DNA from: Bradyrhizobium jicamae
Lineage (GTDB): Bacteria; Pseudomonadota; Alphaproteobacteria; Rhizobiales; Xanthobacteraceae
Length of the DNA: 64,000 bases
Direction: 5' to 3'
Assembly (NCBI RefSeq): GCF_001440395.1
Contig: NZ_LLXZ01000004.1
Span: 58,552 to 122,551 of the forward strand
The translations under genes were made by a program, and so were the position numbers. The notes below the pieces were generated by a model. The model was not told the origin of the DNA. It saw only the letters and a list, made by a program, of their open reading frames with translations, and searched no databases. Positions 9,204 through 17,056 of the stretch are shown in pieces; positions within the stretch are counted from its first letter, which is position 1; every line of letters starts with the position of its first letter.

Positions 9204-9974
9204 TTATTGCAGCCGGATGTCCCGGACGACGAACATCCGCTCGAGGCCGAGCACGAGCCCATACAGCGCCACGCCCAGCAGCGTCAGAAGCACGACGGCC
9301 ATCACCATCGCCGGCGTATCCAGTGAGGACTGCACCTGGATCATGAGGTAGCCGAGCCCCCGTTCGGAGGCGATGAACTCGCCGACGATGGCGCCGGCCA
9401 CCGCCAGGATGGCACCGACCTTCATGCCGGAAAACACGTAAGGCAGCGCGCCCGGCAACTGGATTTTTCGAAACAGCGTCCAGCGCGAGCCGCGCAGCGA
9501 CTTTACGAGGTCGAGCAGATCCGGCTCCACCTCGCTCAAACCGCGCGCGGTGGTGAGCAGGATCGGAAAGAAGCAGATCGAGAAGGCGATCAGGATGTTC
9601 GGGAAGATGCCGTAGGAGAACCAGACGATGAAGAGCGGGCCGAGAGCCACTTTCGGAATCATGTTCAGCGTCACGAACAGCGGCAGCAGCAACAGGCTGA
9701 CCAGCGGCGACCAGGTGAACATGACAGCCAGCATGATGCCGACCACCGCGCCAAGGCAGAATCCGCCGAGAATTTCGGCCGCCGTCACCGCGAGATTGGA
9801 AAGCCAGGCATAGCCGGGCGTGCCCAGCGTCTTGATGGTTGCAAGCGGCGAGGGCAGGATGAATTTCGGCACCTGGAAGAAATCGACCAGCAGCTGCCAG
9901 AGCAAGATCACGGCCAGATGCACGATCAGGATGATCGCGAAAGACCGTGCCGATCCGCCATCGCCGCTGAACAC
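9204..9974 (-). CDS. ABC transporter permease (SsuC/TauC/ThiX-like)
   Basis: Inner-membrane permease of 256 residues with about six helices and an EAA-type loop around G-L-S-E-V-E-P-D-L-L-D-L-V. The chosen start is GTG at 9974, because AAGGGAG lies 6 bases before it. The frame stays open to a TTG at 10046, but that codon falls inside the predicted -35 box and operator, so translation from there is unlikely. It is the first gene of the minus-strand operon (permease, SDR-like, GNAT, DapA-like, ATPase). It pairs with the ATPase at 5501-6280 and the binding protein at 10806-11810. Confidence 0.87.
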   Translation of the reverse strand: MFSGDGGSARSFAIILIVHLAVILLWQLLVDFFQVPKFILPSPLATIKTLGTPGYAWLSNLAVTAAEILGGFCLGAVVGIMLAVMFTWSPLVSLLLLPLFVTLNMIPKVALGPLFIVWFSYGIFPNILIAFSICFFPILLTTARGLSEVEPDLLDLVKSLRGSRWTLFRKIQLPGALPYVFSGMKVGAILAVAGAIVGEFIASERGLGYLMIQVQSSLDTPAMVMAVVLLTLLGVALYGLVLGLERMFVVRDIRLQ

Positions 9975-10017
9975 CGCATACTCCCTTGGCCGCGCCCGGT
10001 TCCCGTCGCGTGGCGGC

Positions 10018-10060
10018 AATCTATCGCGAGCGCTCCCGGTAATCAACCATATGGTTGATT
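10018..10060 (-). promoter_or_regulatory. TetR operator fused to promoter of the permease operon
   Basis: A perfect 20-base palindrome occupies 10041-10060, with core CAACCATATGGTTG at 10044-10057. Read on the minus strand, its last six bases form a -35 box, TTGATT (10046-10041). After exactly 17 bases comes TAGATT (10023-10018), which matches the TATAAT -10 box at four of six positions. The permease GTG start lies 43 bases further on. A near copy of the operator lies in front of the regulator and binding-protein genes. The core ACCA-NN-TGGT is the same as in the RutR box of E. coli (known), and the neighbouring regulator resembles RutR. Repression by blocking the -35 box is inferred. Confidence 0.75.
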
Positions 10061-10706
10061 AGGGGCGCAGCGAATGCATCACCAGATCGACCACGTGCTT
10101 GCGGCGGGCCTGCCGCGCGGCCTTGCTCGACAGGTCCTTGCCGAAGATCGCCGACAGGGTCGGCGTATTCGAAAAGTAGAAATAGCTGAGACCGGCAATC
10201 GAGATGTAGAGGTGAACGGGGTTGATACCCCTGCGGAATATGCCGGCCTTCACGCCCTGGGACAGGGTGGTCGAGACCAGGCTGACCAGCGGCGAATGCA
10301 TCGCTTCCAGCTTGCGCGAGCCGCGGACATGGCGGGCGCCGCCGCGGTTTTCGTCGTTCAGCAGCACAATGAAATCCGGATGGGCGGCGAGGTAATCGAA
10401 GGAACTTTCGATCAGCTTCTTGATCGCCTGCTCGGGCGGCAATCCCTCGAGATTGAGCTCGCGTTCCTGGGCCCGGATCTCCTCATAGACCCATTCGAGC
10501 ACCGCCAGATACAGCGCATCCTTGTCGCCGAAATAGTGGTAGACAAGCTGCTTGTTGACGCCCGCGCGCGCAGCGATCTCGTCGACGCGAGCTCCCGCGA
10601 GACCGCTATCGGCGAATTCGCGCCGCGCCGCCGTCAGCAGCTTCCTGCGGGTCGCGGCAGGATCGCGCCGCTGCGGCTTTAAGTCGTCCGTTCGTTTCCT
10701 GGGCAT
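10059..10706 (-). CDS. TetR/AcrR family regulator, RutR-like
   Basis: Regulator of 215 residues. The N-terminal TetR helix-turn-helix covers roughly residues 20-65, with V-D-E-I-A-A-R-A-G-V-N-K and the Y-H-Y-F-G-D-K-D-A-L-Y signature. The C-terminal ligand domain resembles the RutR group (pyrimidine-responsive in E. coli, known). Start ATG at 10706; the frame extends to a TTG at 10727, but that would run through the operator at 10710-10723. Its stop codon overlaps the palindrome at 10041-10060. It stands between the two transcription units it probably controls, and its own start is just behind the second operator, so autoregulation is expected (inference). The inducer is unknown. Confidence 0.87.
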   Translation of the reverse strand: MPRKRTDDLKPQRRDPAATRRKLLTAARREFADSGLAGARVDEIAARAGVNKQLVYHYFGDKDALYLAVLEWVYEEIRAQERELNLEGLPPEQAIKKLIESSFDYLAAHPDFIVLLNDENRGGARHVRGSRKLEAMHSPLVSLVSTTLSQGVKAGIFRRGINPVHLYISIAGLSYFYFSNTPTLSAIFGKDLSSKAARQARRKHVVDLVMHSLRP

Positions 10707-10709
10707 TTC

Positions 10710-10749
10710 CAACCAAATAGTTGACAAGTCGTCTGGTCCCTTGTTGCAT
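10710..10749 (+). promoter_or_regulatory. Second TetR operator and promoter of the binding-protein gene
   Basis: CAACCAAATAGTTG at 10710-10723 matches the core of the perfect operator at 10044-10057 in 12 of 14 positions and is itself palindromic except for one base pair. Its right end merges into TTGACA (10721-10726), a consensus -35 box on the plus strand. A weak -10 candidate, TTGCAT, follows after 17 bases (10744-10749). The site also lies three bases before the TetR start codon on the other strand. One bound repressor could therefore shut off both the regulator and the binding-protein gene (inference). Confidence 0.65.
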
Positions 10750-10805
10750 TGGTAGCGTCACCGAACAGCGACGACAAGATCGGGTTGCAGAACGAGGAGG
10801 GTGCA

Positions 10806-11810
10806 ATGAAGACTTTGCGAATTGCGGGATTGGCGCTAGCGCTCGCCGTGCCGTCCGCTCCCGGCGCTGCGGGCGAGGCGGTCAACCTGATCCTGAACTG
10901 GACACCGACGGCCGATCACTCGCCGTTCTACTACGCCAAGTCGCAGGGCTGGTACGAGAAGGCCGGCATCGATCTCACGATCGAGGTGGGCAAGGGCTCC
11001 GGCGTCTCCTCGCTGAAAGTCGGCTCCGGCGGTTCGCCGTTCGGCATCGCCGATCTCGCAACCACGCTGGTGGCCAAGAGCAAGGGTGCCGACGTCGTGG
11101 CGCTGATGAGCATTTACGCCAATACCGGACAGACCTTCTACTGGCTGAAGAGCTACGGCGTGAACGGGCCGAAGGATTTTCCGAACCACAGGATCGGCAA
11201 TCCGCCGGGCGATGCCTCGCGGGTGATGTGGCCGGCCTTCGCCAAGGCCGCGGGCATCGCGCCTGACTCGGTAAGCTTCGTCAATGTCGGCCCGACTGCC
11301 AAGATCGCGGCGCTGAAGAGCCACACCGTCGATATCATCAGCGACTTCTACAACGAGCATGATCTGAAGGTGATCGAGTTCGGCACCGATCTCGGCTACG
11401 TCAACTGGAAGGACATCGGCCTCAATCCCTACGGCAACTCGCTGATCGTCAACGGCGCTTACCTTGCGAAGAACCCGAAATTGGTCGAAGACTTCGTCAG
11501 GATCAGCCAGAAAGCCTACGCGGCCTGCGTTGCCGACGTAGCGCCATGCCTCAAGGCTTTGCTTGATCAAGCCTCCGGTCTCGACAAGGAAAACCAGCAG
11601 CGCCAGTGGGAGCGCATCAAGTTCCTGATGACGGACGAGTTCACGACGACCAAGGCGCTGGGCTGGATCGACGCCGAACGGATGAAGAAGGATTACGAAC
11701 TGGTGCAGACCTATCTCGGCATGGAAAAGCCGTTCGACGTGAACACGGCGTTTTCGACCAAGATGCTGGATACGTCGATCAAGATGGATGCCAGCAAGGT
11801 GAAGAAGTAG
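10806..11810 (+). CDS. ABC transporter substrate-binding protein, NMT1/THI5-like
   Basis: Periplasmic binding protein of 334 residues. The ATG at 10806 follows GAGGAGGG; a Sec signal peptide of about 22 residues ends near A-P-G-A-A-G. The mature protein begins with L-I-L-N-W-T-P-T-A-D-H-S-P-F-Y-Y-A, the hallmark of the NMT1/THI5/SsuA group (ThiY, TauA, RibY-like proteins), whose members bind pyrimidine precursors, riboflavin-type compounds or sulfonates. It is divergent from the TetR gene and carries its own operator. It supplies the binding protein missing from the minus-strand permease/ATPase operon. No terminator is seen before the REP-like element that follows. Confidence 0.88.
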   Translation: MKTLRIAGLALALAVPSAPGAAGEAVNLILNWTPTADHSPFYYAKSQGWYEKAGIDLTIEVGKGSGVSSLKVGSGGSPFGIADLATTLVAKSKGADVVALMSIYANTGQTFYWLKSYGVNGPKDFPNHRIGNPPGDASRVMWPAFAKAAGIAPDSVSFVNVGPTAKIAALKSHTVDIISDFYNEHDLKVIEFGTDLGYVNWKDIGLNPYGNSLIVNGAYLAKNPKLVEDFVRISQKAYAACVADVAPCLKALLDQASGLDKENQQRQWERIKFLMTDEFTTTKALGWIDAERMKKDYELVQTYLGMEKPFDVNTAFSTKMLDTSIKMDASKVKK

Positions 11811-11824
11811 CCGGCACTCTCAGC

Positions 11825-11908
11825 CGTCATTGCGAGCGAAGCGAAGCAATCCAGCGTGCCGCGGGGAAGGTATGGATTGCTTCGTCGCTTTCGCTCCTCG
11901 CAATGACG
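11825..11908. repeat. REP-like palindromic element, copy 1
   Basis: An 84-base imperfect inverted repeat that begins CGTCATTGCGAG and ends CTCGCAATGACG, with long arms reading GAAGCAATCCA and TGGATTGCTTC around a short centre. The right arm has an insertion that the left arm lacks. Its reverse complement matches the left arm of the element at 42199-42284 over 35 consecutive bases. It lies between convergent genes (binding protein and tctC-like gene), the usual place for such elements. Confidence 0.85.
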
Positions 11909-11931
11909 CAGTGAGGTTGGCGCCTCATCTC

Positions 11932-12918
11932 TCACTGCAGCGCCATGCCTGACGTCGCGATTACCTTCGTCAGCTTCTCATAGTCCGCCTTCATCAACGC
12001 CGCGAGTTCATTCAGCGGCATCGGCTTGCCCGGAATATTGGCGACCGCGAGCTGTCGCTGAACTTCCGGATTCTGCAGCGCCTTGTTGATGCCGTCGTTG
12101 ATCTTCGCGACAATCGCATCCGGCGTGCCGGCCTGAACATAGATGCCATACCAGGGCACGTAGGTGGCTTCCGGAAATCCGGCTTCCGCGATCGTCGGCA
12201 CATCGGGCAGGTCGGCGATGCGCCTGTCGGTCATCACGGCCAGCGGTTTCACGCTGCCGGCCTTGATGTGCGGCAGCGCCAGTTCGAGCGAGACGATCTC
12301 GAAATGCATCAGGTTGGTCATCAGGTCGATCAAGGCTTGCGGCTGCCCCTTGTAGCCGACATTGGTGAGCTTGATGTTGGCGGCCTGGAACAGCTTTTGC
12401 GCGCTCAGGTCGATGGATGAGCCGGTGCCGGGATTGCCGAAGTTCAGCTCGCCGGGCTTCTTGCGTGCGATCTCGACGAATTCCTTGATGGTGCCGGCCG
12501 GCATCGAGGGGTGCACCAGCGCCACGCTCTGGTTCCAGACCGCGAGGCCGACGCATCTGAGGTCCTTCAGCGCATCCCAGCCGGCATCCTTGTAGAGCGT
12601 CGGGTTGACCAGCGCCGCCGGGCCGGTGACCAGCCATGTGTAGCCGTCGGGCTCGCTGCGTGCGACCGATGCGGTGCCGATATTGCTGTTGCCGCCCGGC
12701 CTGGCCTCGATGACCACCGTCTGCTTCCAGTCGCGGCCGACCTGTTCGGTCACCGCGCGGGCGACGATGTCGACGATGCCGCCGGCGGGGTAGGGCACGA
12801 CGATGCGGATCGGGCGGTTCGGATAATTGCCTTGCGCCTGCGCGGCGCTGGCGAACAGCATGATTGCGCCGAACGCAATGCCCATGGCAAAGCCCAGCAC
12901 TGTTTTGATCCGGCTCAT
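11932..12918 (-). CDS. Tripartite tricarboxylate transporter (Bug/TctC family) substrate-binding protein
   Basis: Periplasmic protein of 328 residues. The signal peptide ends near A-S-A-A-Q-A-Q-G. It is followed by Y-P-N-R-P-I-R-I-V-V-P-Y-P-A-G-G, which is the diagnostic N-terminal motif of the Bug family. Bug proteins bind carboxylates or small aromatics for TctAB permeases or for signalling. No tctA or tctB is present in this window, so this is an orphan receptor here, as is common in beta- and alphaproteobacteria. It begins 60 bases after the iclR stop, preceded by GGGGAGGGAAG, and probably forms an operon with iclR. The ligand is unknown. Confidence 0.9.
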   Translation of the reverse strand: MSRIKTVLGFAMGIAFGAIMLFASAAQAQGNYPNRPIRIVVPYPAGGIVDIVARAVTEQVGRDWKQTVVIEARPGGNSNIGTASVARSEPDGYTWLVTGPAALVNPTLYKDAGWDALKDLRCVGLAVWNQSVALVHPSMPAGTIKEFVEIARKKPGELNFGNPGTGSSIDLSAQKLFQAANIKLTNVGYKGQPQALIDLMTNLMHFEIVSLELALPHIKAGSVKPLAVMTDRRIADLPDVPTIAEAGFPEATYVPWYGIYVQAGTPDAIVAKINDGINKALQNPEVQRQLAVANIPGKPMPLNELAALMKADYEKLTKVIATSGMALQ

Positions 12919-12978
12919 TCTTCCCTCCCCATTTTTGGTGCTCGCGAGCGATGCGCTTTGCCCCTCTGACGGGGGAAT

Positions 12979-13800
12979 TCAGTCGTTCGTCACCAGCGAG
13001 CGGATGCTGCGCGCCAACCCCAGCATGCGCGGCCCGCATTCACGCTCAATCTGTTCGGCGTTGAAACGAAATGAGGGAATGCCGCAATTGACCGAAAGGC
13101 AATCGCCCGACGGCGTGCGGTATAGCGGCGCGGCAACGCCGAAGATCTCGCGTCGCCATTCGCCGAGCGAAATCGCAAAGCCGCGCTCCTTGCAAAGCTC
13201 GACATCCGGCAGCGTCCGCCGCTCGACATAATCGGCCTCTTCCGGGCGCTCGGATTTCACGGCCACCACATAGGCGTCGAGCTCTTCCTCGGTGAAGAGC
13301 GACAGCAGCGCGCGGCCGACCGCGGTCGGCGCCAGCGAGCTGGCAAAGCCGACGTCAGGCAGATGCGCCACCGCGTCGGTGGTGCGCAGCGTCTCGACAT
13401 AGATGAAGTCGAGCCCGAACGGCATCGCGATCGAGACGGTGCCGCCGGTGTAGGCGGCGAACTCGCGCATCAGCGGACGCGCCAGTTGCCGCACCTTCAG
13501 CGCCGACAGCACCGGATAGGCGGCAGCGAGAATGCCGAGCCCGAGCTGGAAGCGTCCCTTGGCGTCGCGCTTCAGATAGCCGAGCTGCGCCAGCGTGTAG
13601 GTCAGCCGCGACACCGTCGGCCGCGACAGTCCGGTGTGGAGGGCAAGCTCGGCATTCGACAGCGAGTCGCCGCGGTTACGGAAGGCGGCCAGCACGTCCA
13701 GCCCATGCGCCAGCGTGGTCGCGAAGGAGGGGTCGGCCTGATCCTCGGGCTCGCCGGCCCGCGATGCGGCGGACGAATGGGTAAGGGACTTCACTGCCAT
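12979..13800 (-). CDS. IclR family transcriptional regulator
   Basis: Regulator of 273 residues. The N-terminal winged helix (residues about 30-90) contains L-S-N-A-E-L-A-L-H-T-G-L-S-R-P-T-V-S-R-L, the IclR recognition region. The C-terminal GAF-like effector domain includes G-R-A-L-L-S-L-F and a C-G-I-P-S-F-R-F end segment. It stands back-to-back with the acyl-CoA dehydrogenase gene (103-base gap) and upstream of the Bug receptor. It is the obvious candidate regulator of both units. The first about 20 residues are polar and of no known function. Confidence 0.9.
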   Translation of the reverse strand: MAVKSLTHSSAASRAGEPEDQADPSFATTLAHGLDVLAAFRNRGDSLSNAELALHTGLSRPTVSRLTYTLAQLGYLKRDAKGRFQLGLGILAAAYPVLSALKVRQLARPLMREFAAYTGGTVSIAMPFGLDFIYVETLRTTDAVAHLPDVGFASSLAPTAVGRALLSLFTEEELDAYVVAVKSERPEEADYVERRTLPDVELCKERGFAISLGEWRREIFGVAAPLYRTPSGDCLSVNCGIPSFRFNAEQIERECGPRMLGLARSIRSLVTND

Positions 13801-13814
13801 GAGACGGAATATCG

Positions 13815-13860
13815 GACCAAATCTGGAATTTTGTCAATATACCGAAATGGATTTGCCAAT
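13815..13860. promoter_or_regulatory. Candidate IclR operator in the divergent gap
   Basis: The 103-base gap between iclR and the acyl-CoA dehydrogenase gene is clearly AT-richer than its surroundings. It holds an inverted pair, CAAATC near 13820 and GATTTG near 13851, plus a TTGTCA/ATATACC stretch between them. This is the expected place for IclR control of both directions. The repeat is short, so the assignment is tentative. Confidence 0.3.
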
Positions 13861-13903
13861 CGTGTCGATATGCGCTTAGGTTTCTCCCAAAAGGGAGGCC
13901 GGC

Positions 13904-15145
13904 ATGGATTTCGATCTGTCCGCTCGATCGGAAGCGTGGCTGGAGAAGCTGCAGTCCTTCTTCGATCAGGAGGTGCTGCCGCGCCATCGCGCCTGGCTTG
14001 AACACGCAGCCAGAGGGGAACCCGCGCCCTTCATGGGCGACCTGCAGCGCAAGGCGCAGGCGGCGGGCCTATGGAATCTCGGCCTTCCCGAACTGGCCGA
14101 TGACGAGCCCGGCACGCGCCTTTCCAACCTCGAATATGCGCCGTTGGCGGAAGTGATGGGCCGGCTGTTCTGGGCGCCGGAGGTTTTCAACTGTCAGGCG
14201 CCCGACGTGCCTAACATGATCGCGCTGCAGAATTGCGCCACACCGGAGCAGAAGGCGCTTTGGCTGCGGCCGCTGCTGGAAGCGAAAACGCGCTCGGCCT
14301 TCGGCATGACCGAGCCGGACGTGGCCTCATCGGATGCGACCAACATCGCGACCCGCATGGTCCGCGACGGCGACGACTACATCATCGACGGGCGCAAATG
14401 GTTCATCACCGGCGCGGCGCATCCGCGCTGCAGCTTCCTGATCGTGCTGGGCGTGACCGATCCCGATGCCGGCCGGACCAGCCGCCATTCCTGCGTCATC
14501 GTGCCGATGGAGACGCCGGGCGTTCGGTTGGTGCGGCGGCTGCGCTGGATGGGATGCGAGGACCACGTTGCCCCGATCGGCGAACTGACGTTCGATCATG
14601 TGCGCGTGCCGCGTGCAAACCTGCTCGGCGCCGAGGGCGAAGGTTTCAAGGTCGCGCAAATCCGCCTTGGGCCTGCGCGCATCCATCACTGCATGCGCTC
14701 GATCGGGCTGTGCGAATTGTTGATCGAACTGATGATGGTGCGCTCATCGGAACGCTCTGCGTTCGGGCGCCCCGTGATCCAGTACGACACCGTGCAGCGC
14801 TGGATTGCCGAATCCCGTGTCGAACTGGAACAGGCGCGCCTGCTCGCCTATCGCTGCGCGTGGCGGCTCGATCAGGCCGGCCATCAGGATGCCTGGCGCG
14901 ACGTGTCGCTGATCAAGGTGGCGGTGCCGGCGATGCTGCAGCGGATCGCCGACCGCGCCATGCAGGTGTTCGGCGCCATGGGCGGCTCCGACGATACGCC
15001 GATCCACCAGGCGCTGGCCTGGGGACGCCTGCTGCGGATCGGCGACGGCCCCGATGAAGTCCACCTGCGGCAGATCTTTCGCATGGAGCCGATGCCGTCC
15101 TGGTCGGTCGCAAACTCACCCTATCTGTCGGCACATCCGGCCTGA
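13904..15145 (+). CDS. Acyl-CoA dehydrogenase family protein
   Basis: Flavoenzyme of 413 residues; start ATG at 13904 after AAGGGAGG. It has the ACAD order: N-terminal helical domain, middle beta domain with A-F-G-M-T-E-P-D-V-A-S-S-D (FAD/substrate loop) and K-W-F-I-T-G-A, then a C-terminal helical domain with R-S-A-F-G-R-P-V and Q-V-F-G-A-M-G-G. The F-G-A-M-G-G-S-D-D-T-P pattern resembles the ACAD10/11-like branch, which often accepts unusual or branched acyl chains. It is first in a run with the monooxygenase and the sulfatase-like gene. The substrate is not known. Confidence 0.9.
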   Translation: MDFDLSARSEAWLEKLQSFFDQEVLPRHRAWLEHAARGEPAPFMGDLQRKAQAAGLWNLGLPELADDEPGTRLSNLEYAPLAEVMGRLFWAPEVFNCQAPDVPNMIALQNCATPEQKALWLRPLLEAKTRSAFGMTEPDVASSDATNIATRMVRDGDDYIIDGRKWFITGAAHPRCSFLIVLGVTDPDAGRTSRHSCVIVPMETPGVRLVRRLRWMGCEDHVAPIGELTFDHVRVPRANLLGAEGEGFKVAQIRLGPARIHHCMRSIGLCELLIELMMVRSSERSAFGRPVIQYDTVQRWIAESRVELEQARLLAYRCAWRLDQAGHQDAWRDVSLIKVAVPAMLQRIADRAMQVFGAMGGSDDTPIHQALAWGRLLRIGDGPDEVHLRQIFRMEPMPSWSVANSPYLSAHPA

Positions 15146-15190
15146 TGGTAATGACAAAGACGTTTCGCAATTTCTGAAAGGCGCCTTCGG

Positions 15191-17011
15191 ATGACGATCA
15201 CCGAGCAACCTCCGAGCTCGCAAAAGGCTGCGATCGACAAGGAGAGGCTGCGCCAGAAATATCTGGACGAGCGCAACAAGCGGCTGCGCCCCGACGGCAA
15301 CGATCAGTATCTGCGTGTTGCCGGCCAGCTCGCGCATTATCTCGACGATCCCTATACGCCGGTCACCGCGCGCGAGCCGAAGACCGATCACGTCACCTTC
15401 GTCTTCATCGGTGGCGGTTTTGCCGGGCTCGCAACGGCAGCGCGGATGTCGGAGGCTGGCGTGAAGGACGTCAGGATCATCGAGAAGGGCGGAGACTTCG
15501 GGGGCACCTGGTACTGGAACCGCTATCCCGGTGCGCAATGCGATACCGCCTCGATGGTCTACATGCCCTTGCTCGAAGAAACCGGGCACATGCCGTCGGA
15601 GAAATACGCGCATGCGCCGGAAATTCTCGCGCACTGCCAACGCATCGGCAAGCAATATGGTCTGTACGACAACGCGCTGTTCCACACTGAGGTCGTGAGT
15701 CTCGATTGGGACGATACAAATTCGCGCTGGCGCATCCGCACCAGCCGCGGCGATGACTTCACCGCGCAGTTCGTCGGCATGGGCACTGGTCCGCTTCACG
15801 TACCGAAGCTTCCCGGCATCGAAGGCATCGAATCATTCAAGGGCCATTCGTTCCACACCAGCCGCTGGGACTACGATTACACCGGCGGTAATCCGTCGGG
15901 CGGGCTGATGGACAAGCTGGCGGACAAGCGCGTCGGCATCATCGGCACCGGCGCGACATCCGTGCAGTGCGTGCCGCATCTCGCGCGCGCCTGCAAGGCG
16001 CTGTACGTTTTCCAGCGTACGCCATCCTCCGTCGATGTCAGGGCCAATGCCCCGATCGATCCGGAATGGTTTGCAGGGATCGCAACATCAGGCTGGCAGC
16101 AACGCTGGCTGGAGAATTTTACCGCCAATCAGGCCGGCGGCTCCGCGGAAGAGGATCTTGTGCAGGACGGCTGGACCGATCTGTCGCGGCGGATTCGCGC
16201 CAAGGTCATGGATCTGCCGCGCGAGCAGCGAACACCGGCAAACATGCTGGCGGCGTTTGAGGATTCAGATTTCGAGAAGATGGAGGAAATCCGCGCCCGG
16301 GTCGACAGCATCGTCAGCGATCGCGAGGCCGCCGCAAAGCTCAAGGCCTGGTATCGCCAGCTCTGCAAGCGGCCGTGCTTCCACGATTCCTATCTGCAGG
16401 CCTTCAACACGCCGGGCACGCATCTCGTCGATACCGACGGCAAGGGCGTCGAGCGCATCACCGAGAACGGCGTCGTCGTCGCGGGCAGGGAATACCAGCT
16501 CGACTGCATCATCTATGCGTCCGGCTTCGAAGTCGGTACCGAGTACAAGCGGCGCGCCGGCTTCGACTTGACAGGCCGTGGCGGCGTCAAGCTGTCGGAG
16601 CATTGGGCTGCGGGCATGCGCACCAAGCACGGCATCCACGTGCACGGCTTTCCGAACGCATTCTTCGTGCAGCCGACGCAAGGCGCCAATCTCATCTCCA
16701 ACGTGCCGCACAATCTGACCGAAGCCGCCAGGACTATCGCGCTGATGGTCGGTCATGCCCGGACGAACGGCTTCAAGGAGATCGAAGTGACAAAAGAGGC
16801 CGAAGAGCGCTGGGTCGAGCTGTTGCTGACCGGCGCCGGCCGCATGATCGGCTCGCCGGATTGCACGCCCGGTTACTACAACAACGAAGGACGCGAGCCC
16901 GGTCCTGCGGCCAAGCTCAATGTCGGCCATCCCGCCGGCCCGATGGCCTACTTCAAATATATCGAGAGTTGGCGCAACAGCGGCCAGTTCGAGGGGCTGC
17001 AGTTTCGCTGA
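15191..17011 (+). CDS. Flavin-containing Baeyer-Villiger-type monooxygenase
   Basis: Cytosolic flavoprotein of 606 residues. The FAD Rossmann motif GGGFAG is at 74-79, the F-G-G-T-W-Y-W-N-R-Y-P-G segment at about 103-114, the type I BVMO fingerprint FKGHSFHTSRWD at 216-227, and the NADPH motif GTGATS at 252-257. All the hallmarks of type I Baeyer-Villiger monooxygenases are present. The N-terminal extension of about 65 residues and total length match the long BVMO group (phenylacetone/steroid/cyclopentadecanone type). Such enzymes insert oxygen next to a ketone to form an ester or lactone. It lies 45 bases after the acyl-CoA dehydrogenase and 45 before the sulfatase-like gene. Confidence 0.92.
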   Translation: MTITEQPPSSQKAAIDKERLRQKYLDERNKRLRPDGNDQYLRVAGQLAHYLDDPYTPVTAREPKTDHVTFVFIGGGFAGLATAARMSEAGVKDVRIIEKGGDFGGTWYWNRYPGAQCDTASMVYMPLLEETGHMPSEKYAHAPEILAHCQRIGKQYGLYDNALFHTEVVSLDWDDTNSRWRIRTSRGDDFTAQFVGMGTGPLHVPKLPGIEGIESFKGHSFHTSRWDYDYTGGNPSGGLMDKLADKRVGIIGTGATSVQCVPHLARACKALYVFQRTPSSVDVRANAPIDPEWFAGIATSGWQQRWLENFTANQAGGSAEEDLVQDGWTDLSRRIRAKVMDLPREQRTPANMLAAFEDSDFEKMEEIRARVDSIVSDREAAAKLKAWYRQLCKRPCFHDSYLQAFNTPGTHLVDTDGKGVERITENGVVVAGREYQLDCIIYASGFEVGTEYKRRAGFDLTGRGGVKLSEHWAAGMRTKHGIHVHGFPNAFFVQPTQGANLISNVPHNLTEAARTIALMVGHARTNGFKEIEVTKEAEERWVELLLTGAGRMIGSPDCTPGYYNNEGREPGPAAKLNVGHPAGPMAYFKYIESWRNSGQFEGLQFR

Positions 17012-17056
17012 ACCTGCCGGCCAGTTGAAGTTTGTTTCTGTGAGGAGCACACGCGT

